Shown here: positions 45,374 to 54,596 of the stretch, one piece after another
How positions within the stretch are numbered: position 1 is the stretch's first letter
Layout of the letters: every line of letters starts with the position of its first letter
Assembly: GCA_902386135.1 (NCBI GenBank)
Contig: CABMIB010000043.1
Span: 22,109-86,108, forward strand
Origin: an uncultured archaeon
GTDB taxonomy: Archaea; Halobacteriota; Methanosarcinia; Methanosarcinales; Methanoperedenaceae
Direction: 5' to 3'
DNA: 64,000 nucleotides
Notes under the pieces: generated by a model
Told to the model about the DNA's origin: nothing
Seen by the model: only the letters and a program-made list of their open reading frames with translations
Databases searched by the model: none
Program-made: the position numbers and the translations under genes

Positions 45374-47902
45374 ATGTATATTAAAAAAGAGACGTTAATC
45401 GTACTTTTGGTTTTGTCAATTCCTTTATTTTCGGGCGCCGGGGCTGCTAATGCCGAAGCTGTCGGAAAACCAGTATTAAATGCTCCGGCTACAGGTAACT
45501 ACTGGGTAAATTATACCTGGTCGGCTGGTGCAAACACAGATTCATTTAATGTCAGCGTGAATGGTGTATGGACTAACGGAACAGCCACCACTGATTCCAG
45601 CACGTCGGTCGGACCGCATGGGTGGGCCAATATTTCGGTGGCTGGCTATAATTCAACATCGGGACAGTTATCGGATTTTGAATATATGAGCACCCGGGTT
45701 CCGAATAATCCGATAACACTGACAGATGTACAATCCAGTTACCTTTTGTATGAGGGGCAAACTCTTTACATCAGCCCAGGTTATACAGATGCTGACGGCG
45801 ATAAAGGAACATTTGCTACAACCGCAACAAAAGGTACATTTGACAGCTCTTCTGGCGTCCTTTCATGGAAGACAAAAGGGGGAGATAGGGGTGTTTATAA
45901 CTGGCAAATCAATGTAACCGATGGGTATGGCAGTATTTCTCAATGGAGATTTACTGTGACTGTAAAACAAAATACAGGGCTAAAGCTTGCATATACCACG
46001 GGTAACTCCTGGGTAAATTATACATGGTCACCATTCCCTGATGCAGATTCATATAATGTAAGTGTGAATAGCGTATGGACAAACGGAACAGCCGCTACCT
46101 ATTCCAACACATTGGTTGGATCGCATGGGTGGGCAAACATTTCAGTTGCTGGCTATAATTCAACATCGGGACAGTTATTAGATTTTGGTTTTTTATCCAT
46201 GAACACTCAGGTTTCTGATAATCCCATAACCCTGACGAATGTCCCGGACAGGTACTTATTAAATGAAGTTGGCACTCTTTACATCAGTCCAGGTTATACC
46301 GATGCCGACGGTGATACGGGAGTATTTTCCACAAATGCGGCATGTGTAACAAATGCAAAATGTACTTTTGATCCATCCACTGGTGTACTCTCATGGACTG
46401 TAGGACCGGAGGACAGCGGGACCTATAACTGGTACATCAATGTCACCGATGGATATGGCAGCGTTTCTACACAGAATTTTAAAGTAATAATTCCTCTGAA
46501 TTATAGCATAAATTTCATTCAGCCTGCTATAATAAATGATAAAGAGCAATGGGTTGATGCCAGGGTCGGTCATGTAGGAAAACTCATCGGGGTCAATGCT
46601 ACCTTCAAGAACACAGGGGAAGATTCACTGGTTCTTATGATAACCGAGATCTATAATAATACAAGGAACAGACTTTCACCATTAACACTTGCAAAAGATC
46701 AATCTTTTTCCTATAGAAACCTGTTTGAATTAAATTCTACCGGGGTAAACGGAGATTTATTCAATTATACTTTTGAAATAGAAGCTGTGGGTTCTAATGG
46801 TCGTGAATCTACCTTTGTATACTCAAATACCACTACTATTTCCCTTCAGGTAATCCCTATTTACAAAATCAAACGAGCAAACGCTGATGCCGTCCTAGTT
46901 AGTCAGGGCAGTAACACCCCTCCTATTGTTTATACCCTTGAGGCCAACAGCAGCGTCAATTTGACAGATGTTTCTATCTATGATCCATTTTATCCTGGTA
47001 AATATTATAACATTTCAAAGCTTGAAGCCAATAAACCGAACAGTACGAACTATACTTATCAGGCTACCACTAACGATTTATCATCAAAGAAATGCGATGA
47101 ACAGTATTCATGTATTATAAACATGGCAACCTTTACGGGCACGATCGAATCAACCGGTGAACCGATCAGTGATACCGATTATGTGGAAATCCCGGTATTA
47201 TCTATCAGCAGCCCAACAAGCAGCAGCCGCGGCGGAGGCGGCGGTGGAGGGGGCGGAGGTGGCGGTATACCTCCCAGTGAGGATTACAATAACATAGAGC
47301 AGAGAGAGATAAGGGAAATGGATATACTTTCCAGAACTGCTTCGGTTTATACGTTCAAATCTGTTAACCCGGTTATGGTAGTGAGCTTTGAAAGCAGTAC
47401 AAGCGAGAATGGAATAGCGGTTGCAGTAGAGATACTGAAGAACAGGTCAAAGCATGCCGGGGCTGATGCGCCGGGCAAGCTTTATAAGTACTTCAATGTC
47501 TACGTAGGCACAAGCGGCTTCGGCAAGAAAGTAAGCAAGGGTGTTGTGGCTTACAGTGTCAACAATAGCTGGCTTGAAAAGAACGGTCTTGACCCGGAAG
47601 ATATACGCCTGTATAAATGGCAGGGAAGCTGGGTAGAAAAAGATACTGAAATTGTTGAGAGAAGAACGAATCAAACTTATTACGCAAGTTTAGTGGGAAA
47701 CTTCAGCAGTTTCGCCATTGTCGGACTTAAAAAACAGGAAGTGATCTCAGTTTCCCCGCTTATGAACGATACTTCAAATGAATCCAATGCAACTCAATCA
47801 GCTAACTCAGGCTCTAATCTGACTGTAAGTTTAAGCCTGATTTTGTTGATGTTGGCGATAGTCGGGATAGTGTCCGGGTATTATTATTTTAAGAAAAAAT
47901 AA
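45374..47902 (+). CDS. Cell-surface protein with Ig-like repeats and PGF-pre-PGF domain
   Basis: An 842-residue protein from the ATG at 45374. A signal peptide (VLLVLSIPLFSGAGAANA) is followed by two repeats of a fibronectin/Ig-like plus cadherin-like pair (NYWVNYTWS...GPHGWANISVAGYNS; ISPGYTDADGDKG), with about 215 residues of beta domain after them. A 12-Gly linker leads to a PGF-pre-PGF domain (about 670-810: YTFKSVNPVMVVSFES, NNSWLEKNGLDPEDIRLYKWQGSW, FSSFAIVGLK). A C-terminal membrane segment ends in KKK. It shares module types with the octahaem protein but has no haem motif. Likely a glycosylated envelope protein. Confidence 0.85.
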   Translation: MYIKKETLIVLLVLSIPLFSGAGAANAEAVGKPVLNAPATGNYWVNYTWSAGANTDSFNVSVNGVWTNGTATTDSSTSVGPHGWANISVAGYNSTSGQLSDFEYMSTRVPNNPITLTDVQSSYLLYEGQTLYISPGYTDADGDKGTFATTATKGTFDSSSGVLSWKTKGGDRGVYNWQINVTDGYGSISQWRFTVTVKQNTGLKLAYTTGNSWVNYTWSPFPDADSYNVSVNSVWTNGTAATYSNTLVGSHGWANISVAGYNSTSGQLLDFGFLSMNTQVSDNPITLTNVPDRYLLNEVGTLYISPGYTDADGDTGVFSTNAACVTNAKCTFDPSTGVLSWTVGPEDSGTYNWYINVTDGYGSVSTQNFKVIIPLNYSINFIQPAIINDKEQWVDARVGHVGKLIGVNATFKNTGEDSLVLMITEIYNNTRNRLSPLTLAKDQSFSYRNLFELNSTGVNGDLFNYTFEIEAVGSNGRESTFVYSNTTTISLQVIPIYKIKRANADAVLVSQGSNTPPIVYTLEANSSVNLTDVSIYDPFYPGKYYNISKLEANKPNSTNYTYQATTNDLSSKKCDEQYSCIINMATFTGTIESTGEPISDTDYVEIPVLSISSPTSSSRGGGGGGGGGGGGIPPSEDYNNIEQREIREMDILSRTASVYTFKSVNPVMVVSFESSTSENGIAVAVEILKNRSKHAGADAPGKLYKYFNVYVGTSGFGKKVSKGVVAYSVNNSWLEKNGLDPEDIRLYKWQGSWVEKDTEIVERRTNQTYYASLVGNFSSFAIVGLKKQEVISVSPLMNDTSNESNATQSANSGSNLTVSLSLILLMLAIVGIVSGYYYFKKK

Positions 47903-47915
47903 ATGCATCAAGTAA

Positions 47916-47989
47916 TGGGCCCGCGGAGATTCGAACTCCGGATCTCCGCTGTGTAAGAGCGACGTCATAACCGACTAGACCACGGGCCC
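47916..47989 (-). tRNA. tRNA-Val (anticodon UAC)
   Basis: On the minus strand the 74-nt cloverleaf has acceptor GGGCCCG/CGGGCCC with discriminator A, D arm GTC/GAC, anticodon stem TCGCT/AGCGG with loop CTTACAC (anticodon TAC) and T arm CGGAG-TTCGAAT-CTCCG. There is no intron and CCA is not encoded. Confidence 0.96.
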
Positions 47990-48080
47990 TCTGGGCTTAA
48001 ATGTCGTTTGGGGTATATAGTTCTTATCGGTTTGTTCTCAAAATCACAAGTTTTAAATTTTGCATGGATATACTCAGTGC

Positions 48081-48515
48081 ATGGACTACAGGAAGGGTTC
48101 GATAGGGCGCATATTCATTGCGAGGGTTGACCACGGCGAGGATTTATTTGCTGAGCTCTCTTCTTTAGCTCTCAAGGAGGAGATAGTGTCAGCTTTTTTC
48201 ATCGTTCTCGGAGGACTTGAAAAAGCTGAATTTGTTACAGGACCGAAAGAGAGCGTCGTGCCCCCTGTAGAGATCTGGTCGGCATTTGGCGATGGTCATC
48301 AGATAGTCGGTGCAGGCAATATTTTTTGGGAGAATGGTACGCCTAAAATTCACCTTCACGGGGTGACAGGAAGTACTAAAGAGATTACGATGGGCTGTAT
48401 AAGAAAAACCGCGAGGACGTTTATGTACCTTGATGTATTCATCATAGAGACGGATATCCTGGCCAAAAGGGTTTTTGATAAAAATTTAGGAGCTTCGCCA
48501 ATAAGATTTCAATAA
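48081..48515 (+). CDS. PPC/DUF296 domain protein
   Basis: A 144-residue single-domain protein from the ATG at 48081 (a TTG at 48060 would add 7 residues). Motifs of the plant-and-prokaryote-conserved domain are GRIFIARVDHGEDLF, FFIVLGGLEKAEF, and the His/Thr-rich HLHGVTGS. Prokaryotic members form trimers, sometimes metal-binding, with no settled role. The 3' end overlaps the convergent rnp4 by 7 nt. Confidence 0.88.
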   Translation: MDYRKGSIGRIFIARVDHGEDLFAELSSLALKEEIVSAFFIVLGGLEKAEFVTGPKESVVPPVEIWSAFGDGHQIVGAGNIFWENGTPKIHLHGVTGSTKEITMGCIRKTARTFMYLDVFIIETDILAKRVFDKNLGASPIRFQ

Positions 48516-48808
48516 GGTCGCCTGATATGTTCTCCGCAGACCAGGCATGTAGTAGTTATATAATCCCCCTGTAGCCTTGTGCGTGCAGTTACGCCCTGGA
48601 CTAAATAAGCGTGGCAGTGTTTGCACATCTTTCCCTTTAGCTCCTGCGGGATTCTGACGCGATATCTCATCCCGATGCGGCGCGCAAGACTCACATACCG
48701 GTCGCTGCGCTCAGGATGGGTTACAAATTCCTGGTCTGCAAGCTCAAAGAGCCGCGCAATTCTCTGGAACGCCATGTCCTTTGCCCAGTCTTTCTGTTTT
48801 TTGCGCAT
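48509..48808 (-). CDS. rnp4: Ribonuclease P protein component 4 (Rpp21)
   Basis: A 99-residue protein. The zinc ribbon cysteines are C62-K-H-C65 and C88-L-V-C91. The N-terminal helices (DMAFQRIARLFELADQEF) and SLARRIGMRYRVRIP match archaeal Rpp21. It binds Rpp29 and RNase P RNA for tRNA 5' maturation. It starts 10 nt after the fic stop on the same strand. Confidence 0.92.
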   Translation of the reverse strand: MRKKQKDWAKDMAFQRIARLFELADQEFVTHPERSDRYVSLARRIGMRYRVRIPQELKGKMCKHCHAYLVQGVTARTRLQGDYITTTCLVCGEHIRRPY

Positions 48809-48818
48809 GCCGGGATAA

Positions 48819-49742
48819 TTAGCGGGAGGTTACAAATAGGTACTGCCTTATCGCACGCTTTGATGAATACCAGACTTTTCCGACCTTTACAGCATCCAAA
48901 ACCCCCTGCCTCGCTCGCAGGCTCAGATACTCTTGAGAATAAGGGGTTTCCAGGGCCAGCTCTTTGAGAGGGAGCAGCTCATCAGCTCCACCAGAGATGG
49001 ATAGATACATTGTCAGGCTTTCATCCACAGCCTTTGCTATGAAGTTGGCAAATGGACTAAGGTTTCCGGCATCGGCCGCTCTTAGGAACCTGTAATACTT
49101 CCTCCTGTCTTCTTTTTTGAGAACTATGGGCGGATAAGCTTTCGTGATCAAATACATGTTTGTGAGCAGGCGAGCCACCCTGCCGTTACCATCAATGAAA
49201 GGGTGAATCTCTACAAACCTGTGATGCAAGAAAGCGGCAGTTTCAACAGGATGTTTCTTGCTTCTGGCGATTTTCCCGATCAGTTCATCCATCAGCTTTA
49301 TTACTTTTGACCAATCCGGGGGAGCCTTTGATGCGCCAGTAATCCTTACATTTCTTGTGCGGTATTTACCTGCGTCTTCAATAATCCCTGCCATAACCAG
49401 TTCATGAATCTGCTGGATTGTAATGTGGTATATCGCTTTTTTCTGCTTTACAATATCCTCGATCAAGTCGAATGCCTTTGCATTATTGACAGCTTCAAGA
49501 TGCTCTTGCAACGATTTTCCGCATATGGTAATTCCCTCTTCCAGAACAAGCTTTGTCTCAGGAAGCGTCAGGGTATTCCCTTCTATTGCATTGGAGTGAT
49601 ACGTGTGCAGCAACCTCATTTCCTCATGCAGCCTTTTTACAGCACCGGCTGGGAAGGGGCGGAGCGAGTTGAGCCGCTGCATTTTTTCATCTATGCGCGA
49701 GAGGAGCCTTTTTTGGATTAATGATATATCGGTATCGGTCAT
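48819..49742 (-). CDS. Fic family protein with C-terminal DNA-binding-like domain
   Basis: A 307-residue protein. The active-site motif is H180-PFIDGNGR. An N-terminal inhibitory-helix motif S50-N-A-I-E54-G55 matches [S/T]xxxE[G/N], so the AMP-transfer activity should be self-inhibited. The C-terminal 70 residues (LALETPYSQEYLSLRARQGV to SSKRAIRQYL) look like a helix-turn-helix of the kind fused to many prokaryotic Fic proteins. A promoter with repeated operator-like sequences overlaps the start codon, suggesting autoregulation. The AMPylation target is unknown. Confidence 0.9.
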   Translation of the reverse strand: MTDTDISLIQKRLLSRIDEKMQRLNSLRPFPAGAVKRLHEEMRLLHTYHSNAIEGNTLTLPETKLVLEEGITICGKSLQEHLEAVNNAKAFDLIEDIVKQKKAIYHITIQQIHELVMAGIIEDAGKYRTRNVRITGASKAPPDWSKVIKLMDELIGKIARSKKHPVETAAFLHHRFVEIHPFIDGNGRVARLLTNMYLITKAYPPIVLKKEDRRKYYRFLRAADAGNLSPFANFIAKAVDESLTMYLSISGGADELLPLKELALETPYSQEYLSLRARQGVLDAVKVGKVWYSSKRAIRQYLFVTSR

Positions 49743-49831
49743 AATTTGATGTATCCGATATACGAGTTGATAATATATATCGGTATCGGTAAAATTTTGG
49801 ATAATCCGATATACCTATCTTAGCCGATACC
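49723..49831. promoter_or_regulatory. Tandem 51-bp-period operator over the fic promoter and start codon
   Basis: TATATCGGTATCGGT (49725-49739) with TATCCGATATAC (49752-49763) recurs as TATATCGGTATCGGT (49776-49790) with AATCCGATATACC (about 49803-49814), each exactly 51 bp on. A further half-site GCCGATACC follows (about 49823-49831). Each unit is an imperfect inverted repeat around CCGATATA. The upstream unit contains the TATA box (ATATATATTA) and the downstream unit spans the ATG. No Shine-Dalgarno is seen, so the mRNA is probably leaderless. Confidence 0.6.
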
Positions 49832-49928
49832 CATAACCTCACAGTTGGTTGGAGAAGAGGTGTAGTATAATGAGGTTATTTGCAAAAAAGAAAAAACAAA
49901 GGCCTGCTTTCGCAAAGCCTTATTTAAT

Positions 49929-51518
49929 TTACTCGTCCAGTATCGCTTCAGCAGCATCCCTGTATGCGTTCATCACATAGGGTATGCCTGAAATCTTAGA
50001 GGCATCTTCTGTCAGGGCCATGACATCGTTCCGCGTGATAGCTGATACTCTGAACCTGCGTGAGCCTGCCATCAGTTGCTGCAAGCCTGTCCTGAACTTC
50101 TGGGCATAAGTGTATATGCCTACAGCTCCGAGCGGGAGATTCTTCATGTCATCACCGAAGCGCTGCGCCAGTTCCTCGTAGCAAACGAATATCTCTTCAG
50201 GCTTTGAGCCGAACTCTGAAACCGTCTTAGGCAGGTCGTTCTCAGATATCCACTTGCCGATGTTCTTGCCAACGAATCCGGGTATCATCAGCGCTCTTCC
50301 CATGCACACAGCCTTAAAATACGGCGAGCCCATGGCAAGTGCCTTGTACACGCCATCTTCGCTTGAGAAGCCGCCAGCCATTGCAAGGTCCGGGACTCTC
50401 ATGCCCCTTTTGCTCATTCTTTCGGAAAACTCATAAGCCAGCGACTGGAGGTAGAAGGTAGGGATGCCCCATTCTTCCATCATTGGCCAGGGACTCATGC
50501 CTGTTCCACCAGGGGCGCCGTCTATCGTCAGTAAGTCGATCTTTGCCTCCGAGCAGTATTTTAACGCCATTGCAACTTCCACCATGGAATAAGCGCCTGT
50601 TTTCAGCGTCACGCGCTTGAATCCCAGGTCGCGCAGGCGGTCAACTTCTGCCGAGAATCCTTCTTTTGTGACAAAGCCCAGACGTGAGTGCCGCTCGAAT
50701 TCTTTTATCGCTCCGTCCGTGTATGCAGCCTTTACTGCCGGGTCTGTCGGGTCGGGGGTGACGATATAACCCCGTTTTTTAAGCTCGACCGCGCGTTCTA
50801 TGCTGTTGACCTTTATCTCTCCGCCTATGCATTTTGCGCCCTGTCCCCATTTAAGTTCGATTGTATCAAGGTCATGTTTTGATGAAACGTATTCAGCTAC
50901 GCCAAGCCTCGTATCTTCCACATTCATCTGGACAAGGATTTCACCGTAGCCTTCCTGGTATTTCTTATAAGTCTCAATCCTGCGGTCCATCTCAGGCGAT
51001 TTCTTGATCTTTTTGCTGCTGTCAAGAACAAGCCCAGGATCGATGCCGCATACGTTCTCTCCGCATACAAGTGTTATCCCCGAGATAGCCGCGCCTGCCG
51101 CAAAGTGTTCCCAGTTCTTCCGTGCGATTTCCGTAGAGCCGAGCGCACCAGTGAAGATCGGTACTTTCATGCGTACTTTCTTGTCCCAGCCGTATTCTGT
51201 TTCCGTGTCAACGCGCGGGAATATCGCTGTGTCCGGGTTTGGCTCTTCCCCTTCAGGAAGTCCCCATGCTCCGACCGCGTATCCCTGTATGTTCAGGTGA
51301 GAATAGTCTACCGGGTAGTTCTTGTCCGCGCCTGCGGTTATGTTCCCGAACGGTCCCGGGTATATAACTTCGCGTCCCCTGAACGAGGATTTGAAGATCT
51401 CACAGTTCCCGCGGCATCCGTCCACACACCGGGTGCATATCCCTGACATCGGGGACACGCTTTTTGAGCGATTAAAGGTTTGCGTCGCTTCATTCGCATT
51501 TGGTTGTCTAAGATTCAT
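49929..51518 (-). CDS. FMN-dependent glutamate synthase, archaeal type
   Basis: A 529-residue protein. An N-terminal cysteine cluster CTRCVDGCRGNC probably binds an Fe-S centre. The rest is the FMN-binding synthase barrel of GltB: VKAAYTD, the TLKTGAYSMVEVAMALKYC region, LLTIDGAPGGTGMSP, and DLAMAGGFSSEDGVYKALAMG. It makes glutamate from 2-oxoglutarate and ammonia delivered by other subunits. The amidotransferase and cysteine-rich subunits are not in this window. GGAGGAAAA directly precedes the ATG. Confidence 0.9.
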   Translation of the reverse strand: MNLRQPNANEATQTFNRSKSVSPMSGICTRCVDGCRGNCEIFKSSFRGREVIYPGPFGNITAGADKNYPVDYSHLNIQGYAVGAWGLPEGEEPNPDTAIFPRVDTETEYGWDKKVRMKVPIFTGALGSTEIARKNWEHFAAGAAISGITLVCGENVCGIDPGLVLDSSKKIKKSPEMDRRIETYKKYQEGYGEILVQMNVEDTRLGVAEYVSSKHDLDTIELKWGQGAKCIGGEIKVNSIERAVELKKRGYIVTPDPTDPAVKAAYTDGAIKEFERHSRLGFVTKEGFSAEVDRLRDLGFKRVTLKTGAYSMVEVAMALKYCSEAKIDLLTIDGAPGGTGMSPWPMMEEWGIPTFYLQSLAYEFSERMSKRGMRVPDLAMAGGFSSEDGVYKALAMGSPYFKAVCMGRALMIPGFVGKNIGKWISENDLPKTVSEFGSKPEEIFVCYEELAQRFGDDMKNLPLGAVGIYTYAQKFRTGLQQLMAGSRRFRVSAITRNDVMALTEDASKISGIPYVMNAYRDAAEAILDE

Positions 51519-51761
51519 TTTTCCTCCAAATTGGGTTTCTAAAGAAGTCTCTATTGTTGCTCTTCTTTACATTGTAAACAAGTTGTAGCGTGGTCTCCAC
51601 GCTCGGAAGCGGAAGGTAGTTTCCTTTATATAAATATTGCGTTTATCGCTGCATAGTGGTTCAACAATCACCGCAGAAGATTCATGGAGAAGTGGCGTTC
51701 TGGGAACTGTACTAAAGCCAGAGATGAGAAGTGATATACCTCGCTGAGATTATTATCACTA
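51519..51761. other. Intergenic region upstream of glutamate synthase
   Basis: It holds the glutamate synthase ribosome-binding site (CCTCC on the plus strand at 51531-51535) and a minus-strand TATA-like TTTATATAAAGG near 51626-51640. No gene is seen. Confidence 0.4.
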
Positions 51762-54509
51762 TTACTCTACTTTCTCCCTCACCATCTCCACACCCCTCAG
51801 CAGCGCCTCCTCAATCCTCCCCGCATCTGTCCCTCCGCCCTGTGCTATCCCCAGCTTCCCCCCACCTCCGCCGCCCACAAGTTTTGACATCTCGCGCACT
51901 ATCGCGCCTGAATTCACACCCATTTTCTGGGCGCGCTCGCCTGCCGCTACCACAAGCTTTACGCCGCCTGAGTCGCTTGCAAGCAGTGCTACTACATCAT
52001 CATTCTTGCTGAACTCTGTTGCTGCTTTAATAAGCTCATCAACATCAGCGTGGGGTATCTTTTTCGAGAGAACCCTCAAGCCGTTAATACTCATAGCCTC
52101 GCTCATCATTGCCTTTACCCTTACCTCAGCCAATTCTGCTTTCAGGCGCTCGTTCTCTTTCTTCAGGTCTTTCCATTCCTCAAAGAAGCGGTTCACAGTA
52201 TCAGGTAACTGCTCAGGTGAAACACGGAGTGCCTCGGCTGATTTATTGAGCAGGTCATCCCTTTCCTCCCACCGTTTTACGGCAGCTTCGCCTGCTGAGA
52301 ACTCGATGCGCTCAACACCGTCCTGTATCCTCTCGGTCTTGATGAGCTTGATCGGACCTATCAGCCCTGTATTAGAAACGTGCGTTCCGCCGCAGGCTTC
52401 CACGTCATCTCCGACTTTCAGGATGCGTATCTCTTTTCCCGGCGGCACGCCGCCCTGGTACAGGACAAATCCGTAAAGTTTCTCGGCTTCCATCCTGTCC
52501 ATCCATTTAATGTCCACGGGCAGGTTTTTCATGACCTCTTTATTGGCGAGCATCTCTATCTGTTTGAATTCCTCATCAGTGATCCGCTTATAGTGGGTAA
52601 TATCAAGCCTTGCCCTGTCTGTCGATTTCTGCGCCCCTGTTTGCCAGATATGCCTTCCAAGAACTTTTTTAGCGGACTCGTTCACGATATGCGTTGCCGT
52701 ATGGTGTCTCATATGCGCCAGCCGCCGCTCCCAATCGAGCCTGCCTTTTACAGTATCCCCTTTATTGAACCCGAAATCAGAATCGGTCTCATGGACTATG
52801 ACGCCATTGATATTCTGGACATCCACGACGTTCGCAACAAAATCATTCACAGCCAGAGTGCCGTGGTCTGCAGGCTGACCTCCTCCTTCGGGATAAAATA
52901 AAGTCTGGTCAAGGATAATCTTGTTCTCAATGACCTCAAGCACCTTGGCCTCAAACTCAGTTTGCTCAGGATATTCGTAATACAATTTTCTTGTCGGAGG
53001 GATATCAAGCGGAAGTTTCTCCTGCTCTTCCTCTTGCGCCTTGCTATGTTTTTTAGCCACAAGTGAATAGAACGTATCAGGAAGCTCCACGTCAACGCCT
53101 GCTTCTTTTGCCACCTCGCGGGTGATTTCAGGCGGGATGCCGTGCGTATCGTACAACTGTATTAATTCGGCAAGAGGAATACTCTTCTTCTTTTCCTTGA
53201 AATGCAGGGCGGTTTTCCTGACAAGTTTCTTTCCGCGCTCAATTGTATCTGCGTATTTTTCTTCCTCAAGCGCGACAATCTCATGAATAGTATCAAGCCT
53301 CTCCCTGAACTCCGGATACTCGGGGAAATTCCGTATCTGTACCTCTATTATTTCGGAAAGCGGTATCCTGAGATCCAGCTCCTTCATCATCCTGAGCGTC
53401 CGCCGCAGCACAAGCCGCGCAAGATAACCTGCCTTAACGTTTGAAGGAATGATGCCGTCGCCGAGCATGAACGCAAGGCATCTTGAATGATCCGTAATGG
53501 CGTAAACGGTCTCTACAGGCACCATGATATTTTGCAGTTTTTCAACCGTTGTGCCGATACTTTCAGCAACTTTCTTCCTCAACTGGAGAAGATTTGCCTG
53601 TCCGCTGATGTCCATCACGCCGGCGAACCGTGCATTCTGGGAGAATATATTGGCATATTCGGGGTCTTCTATCGAGTGCTCGATGCCAGCAAGGTCCATC
53701 AGCTCGTTTACGACCTTCGGGAATACGGCATCGTATATCGTGGGTGAGCCTTTGGATGCCCATACGAACCTCTCAAGACCGTAGCCGGTGTCCACGATGT
53801 AGTTATCCATCTTCTCATAGGTTTCGCCTTTGATATCGATAGAACCGCCTTTCACCTGTTTCAAGTCCATGAAAACAAGTGTGGCAAGCTCAAGTCCGGC
53901 GACCATCACTTCAACGCTCGGACCGGCGTTCCCTCCGCCAGCCCAGGGCGATTCCTTATATGTTACAGCGTTCAGGTCAAGACCGAGCTCCGATAACAGG
54001 CTATCGCATAATTCCATAGTCCTGTCCTTCCAGTAGATTTCTTTCTTGCGCGAGTTGAAGCAGTGGTGAGCCATCATCTCGAAGGTGGTAAGATGGCGTC
54101 CGCTCCTTCCAACGGCATCAAGGTCATCAAGCCGGATGCAGGGCTGGGATATGGTAAGAGGATTGGCAGGCGGGGGAACAAGCCCCGAAGTTACGAACGG
54201 CTGGAAATCCGCAATTGAGGCGATCGTAAGGTATATATCATCTCTCCAGCGCGCGATGACCGGGTAGCGTTTCACGCGCGTATGCCCGTGCCGCTCGAAG
54301 AATGACAGATAGGCTTCCCGCATTGAGGATATGTCGTATTCTTTCTTGAAAACCGGGCTACCGATAAATGAGTACGTTACGCATGGCGGGTCTCCGCAGA
54401 ATTCGGTTTCAGGATTTCGCGTCCAGAAGTTCTTGCCGCACTTCGGGCACTGTTTTCGTACAAACCCGTTCTCTTTGAAATAATCCAGCTGGTACTCATC
54501 CTCAAGCAT
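51762..54509 (-). CDS. alaS: Alanyl-tRNA synthetase, archaeal type
   Basis: A 915-residue enzyme with the archaeal N-terminal extension carrying a CPKCGKNFWTRN zinc-binding-like motif. The class II catalytic core follows (FFERHGHTRVKRYPVIARW, FQPFVTSG), then the editing domain with HHTATHIVNE and CGGTHVSNTG zinc ligands. The C-terminal DHHA1 domain ends with Gly-rich LVGGGGGGKLGIAQGGG. It charges tRNA-Ala and clears mischarged Ser and Gly. No Shine-Dalgarno is evident before the ATG, so the message may be leaderless. Confidence 0.97.
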   Translation of the reverse strand: MLEDEYQLDYFKENGFVRKQCPKCGKNFWTRNPETEFCGDPPCVTYSFIGSPVFKKEYDISSMREAYLSFFERHGHTRVKRYPVIARWRDDIYLTIASIADFQPFVTSGLVPPPANPLTISQPCIRLDDLDAVGRSGRHLTTFEMMAHHCFNSRKKEIYWKDRTMELCDSLLSELGLDLNAVTYKESPWAGGGNAGPSVEVMVAGLELATLVFMDLKQVKGGSIDIKGETYEKMDNYIVDTGYGLERFVWASKGSPTIYDAVFPKVVNELMDLAGIEHSIEDPEYANIFSQNARFAGVMDISGQANLLQLRKKVAESIGTTVEKLQNIMVPVETVYAITDHSRCLAFMLGDGIIPSNVKAGYLARLVLRRTLRMMKELDLRIPLSEIIEVQIRNFPEYPEFRERLDTIHEIVALEEEKYADTIERGKKLVRKTALHFKEKKKSIPLAELIQLYDTHGIPPEITREVAKEAGVDVELPDTFYSLVAKKHSKAQEEEQEKLPLDIPPTRKLYYEYPEQTEFEAKVLEVIENKIILDQTLFYPEGGGQPADHGTLAVNDFVANVVDVQNINGVIVHETDSDFGFNKGDTVKGRLDWERRLAHMRHHTATHIVNESAKKVLGRHIWQTGAQKSTDRARLDITHYKRITDEEFKQIEMLANKEVMKNLPVDIKWMDRMEAEKLYGFVLYQGGVPPGKEIRILKVGDDVEACGGTHVSNTGLIGPIKLIKTERIQDGVERIEFSAGEAAVKRWEERDDLLNKSAEALRVSPEQLPDTVNRFFEEWKDLKKENERLKAELAEVRVKAMMSEAMSINGLRVLSKKIPHADVDELIKAATEFSKNDDVVALLASDSGGVKLVVAAGERAQKMGVNSGAIVREMSKLVGGGGGGKLGIAQGGGTDAGRIEEALLRGVEMVREKVE

Positions 54510-54596
54510 AGGGGGTACTAATTGTAATGGTAATACATAATCATTCTGGAAAATCCTGTTATGAATTACAGCATTATAGTTGTTAACTTAGAGTAG

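Noticed and set aside
49870..49990. Plus-strand small ORF beginning MRLFAKKKKQRPAF after a GAGGTG
   Set aside because: Most of it is antisense to the 3' end of glutamate synthase. The GGCCTG...AAAGCC stretch there reads better as a 3'-end hairpin.
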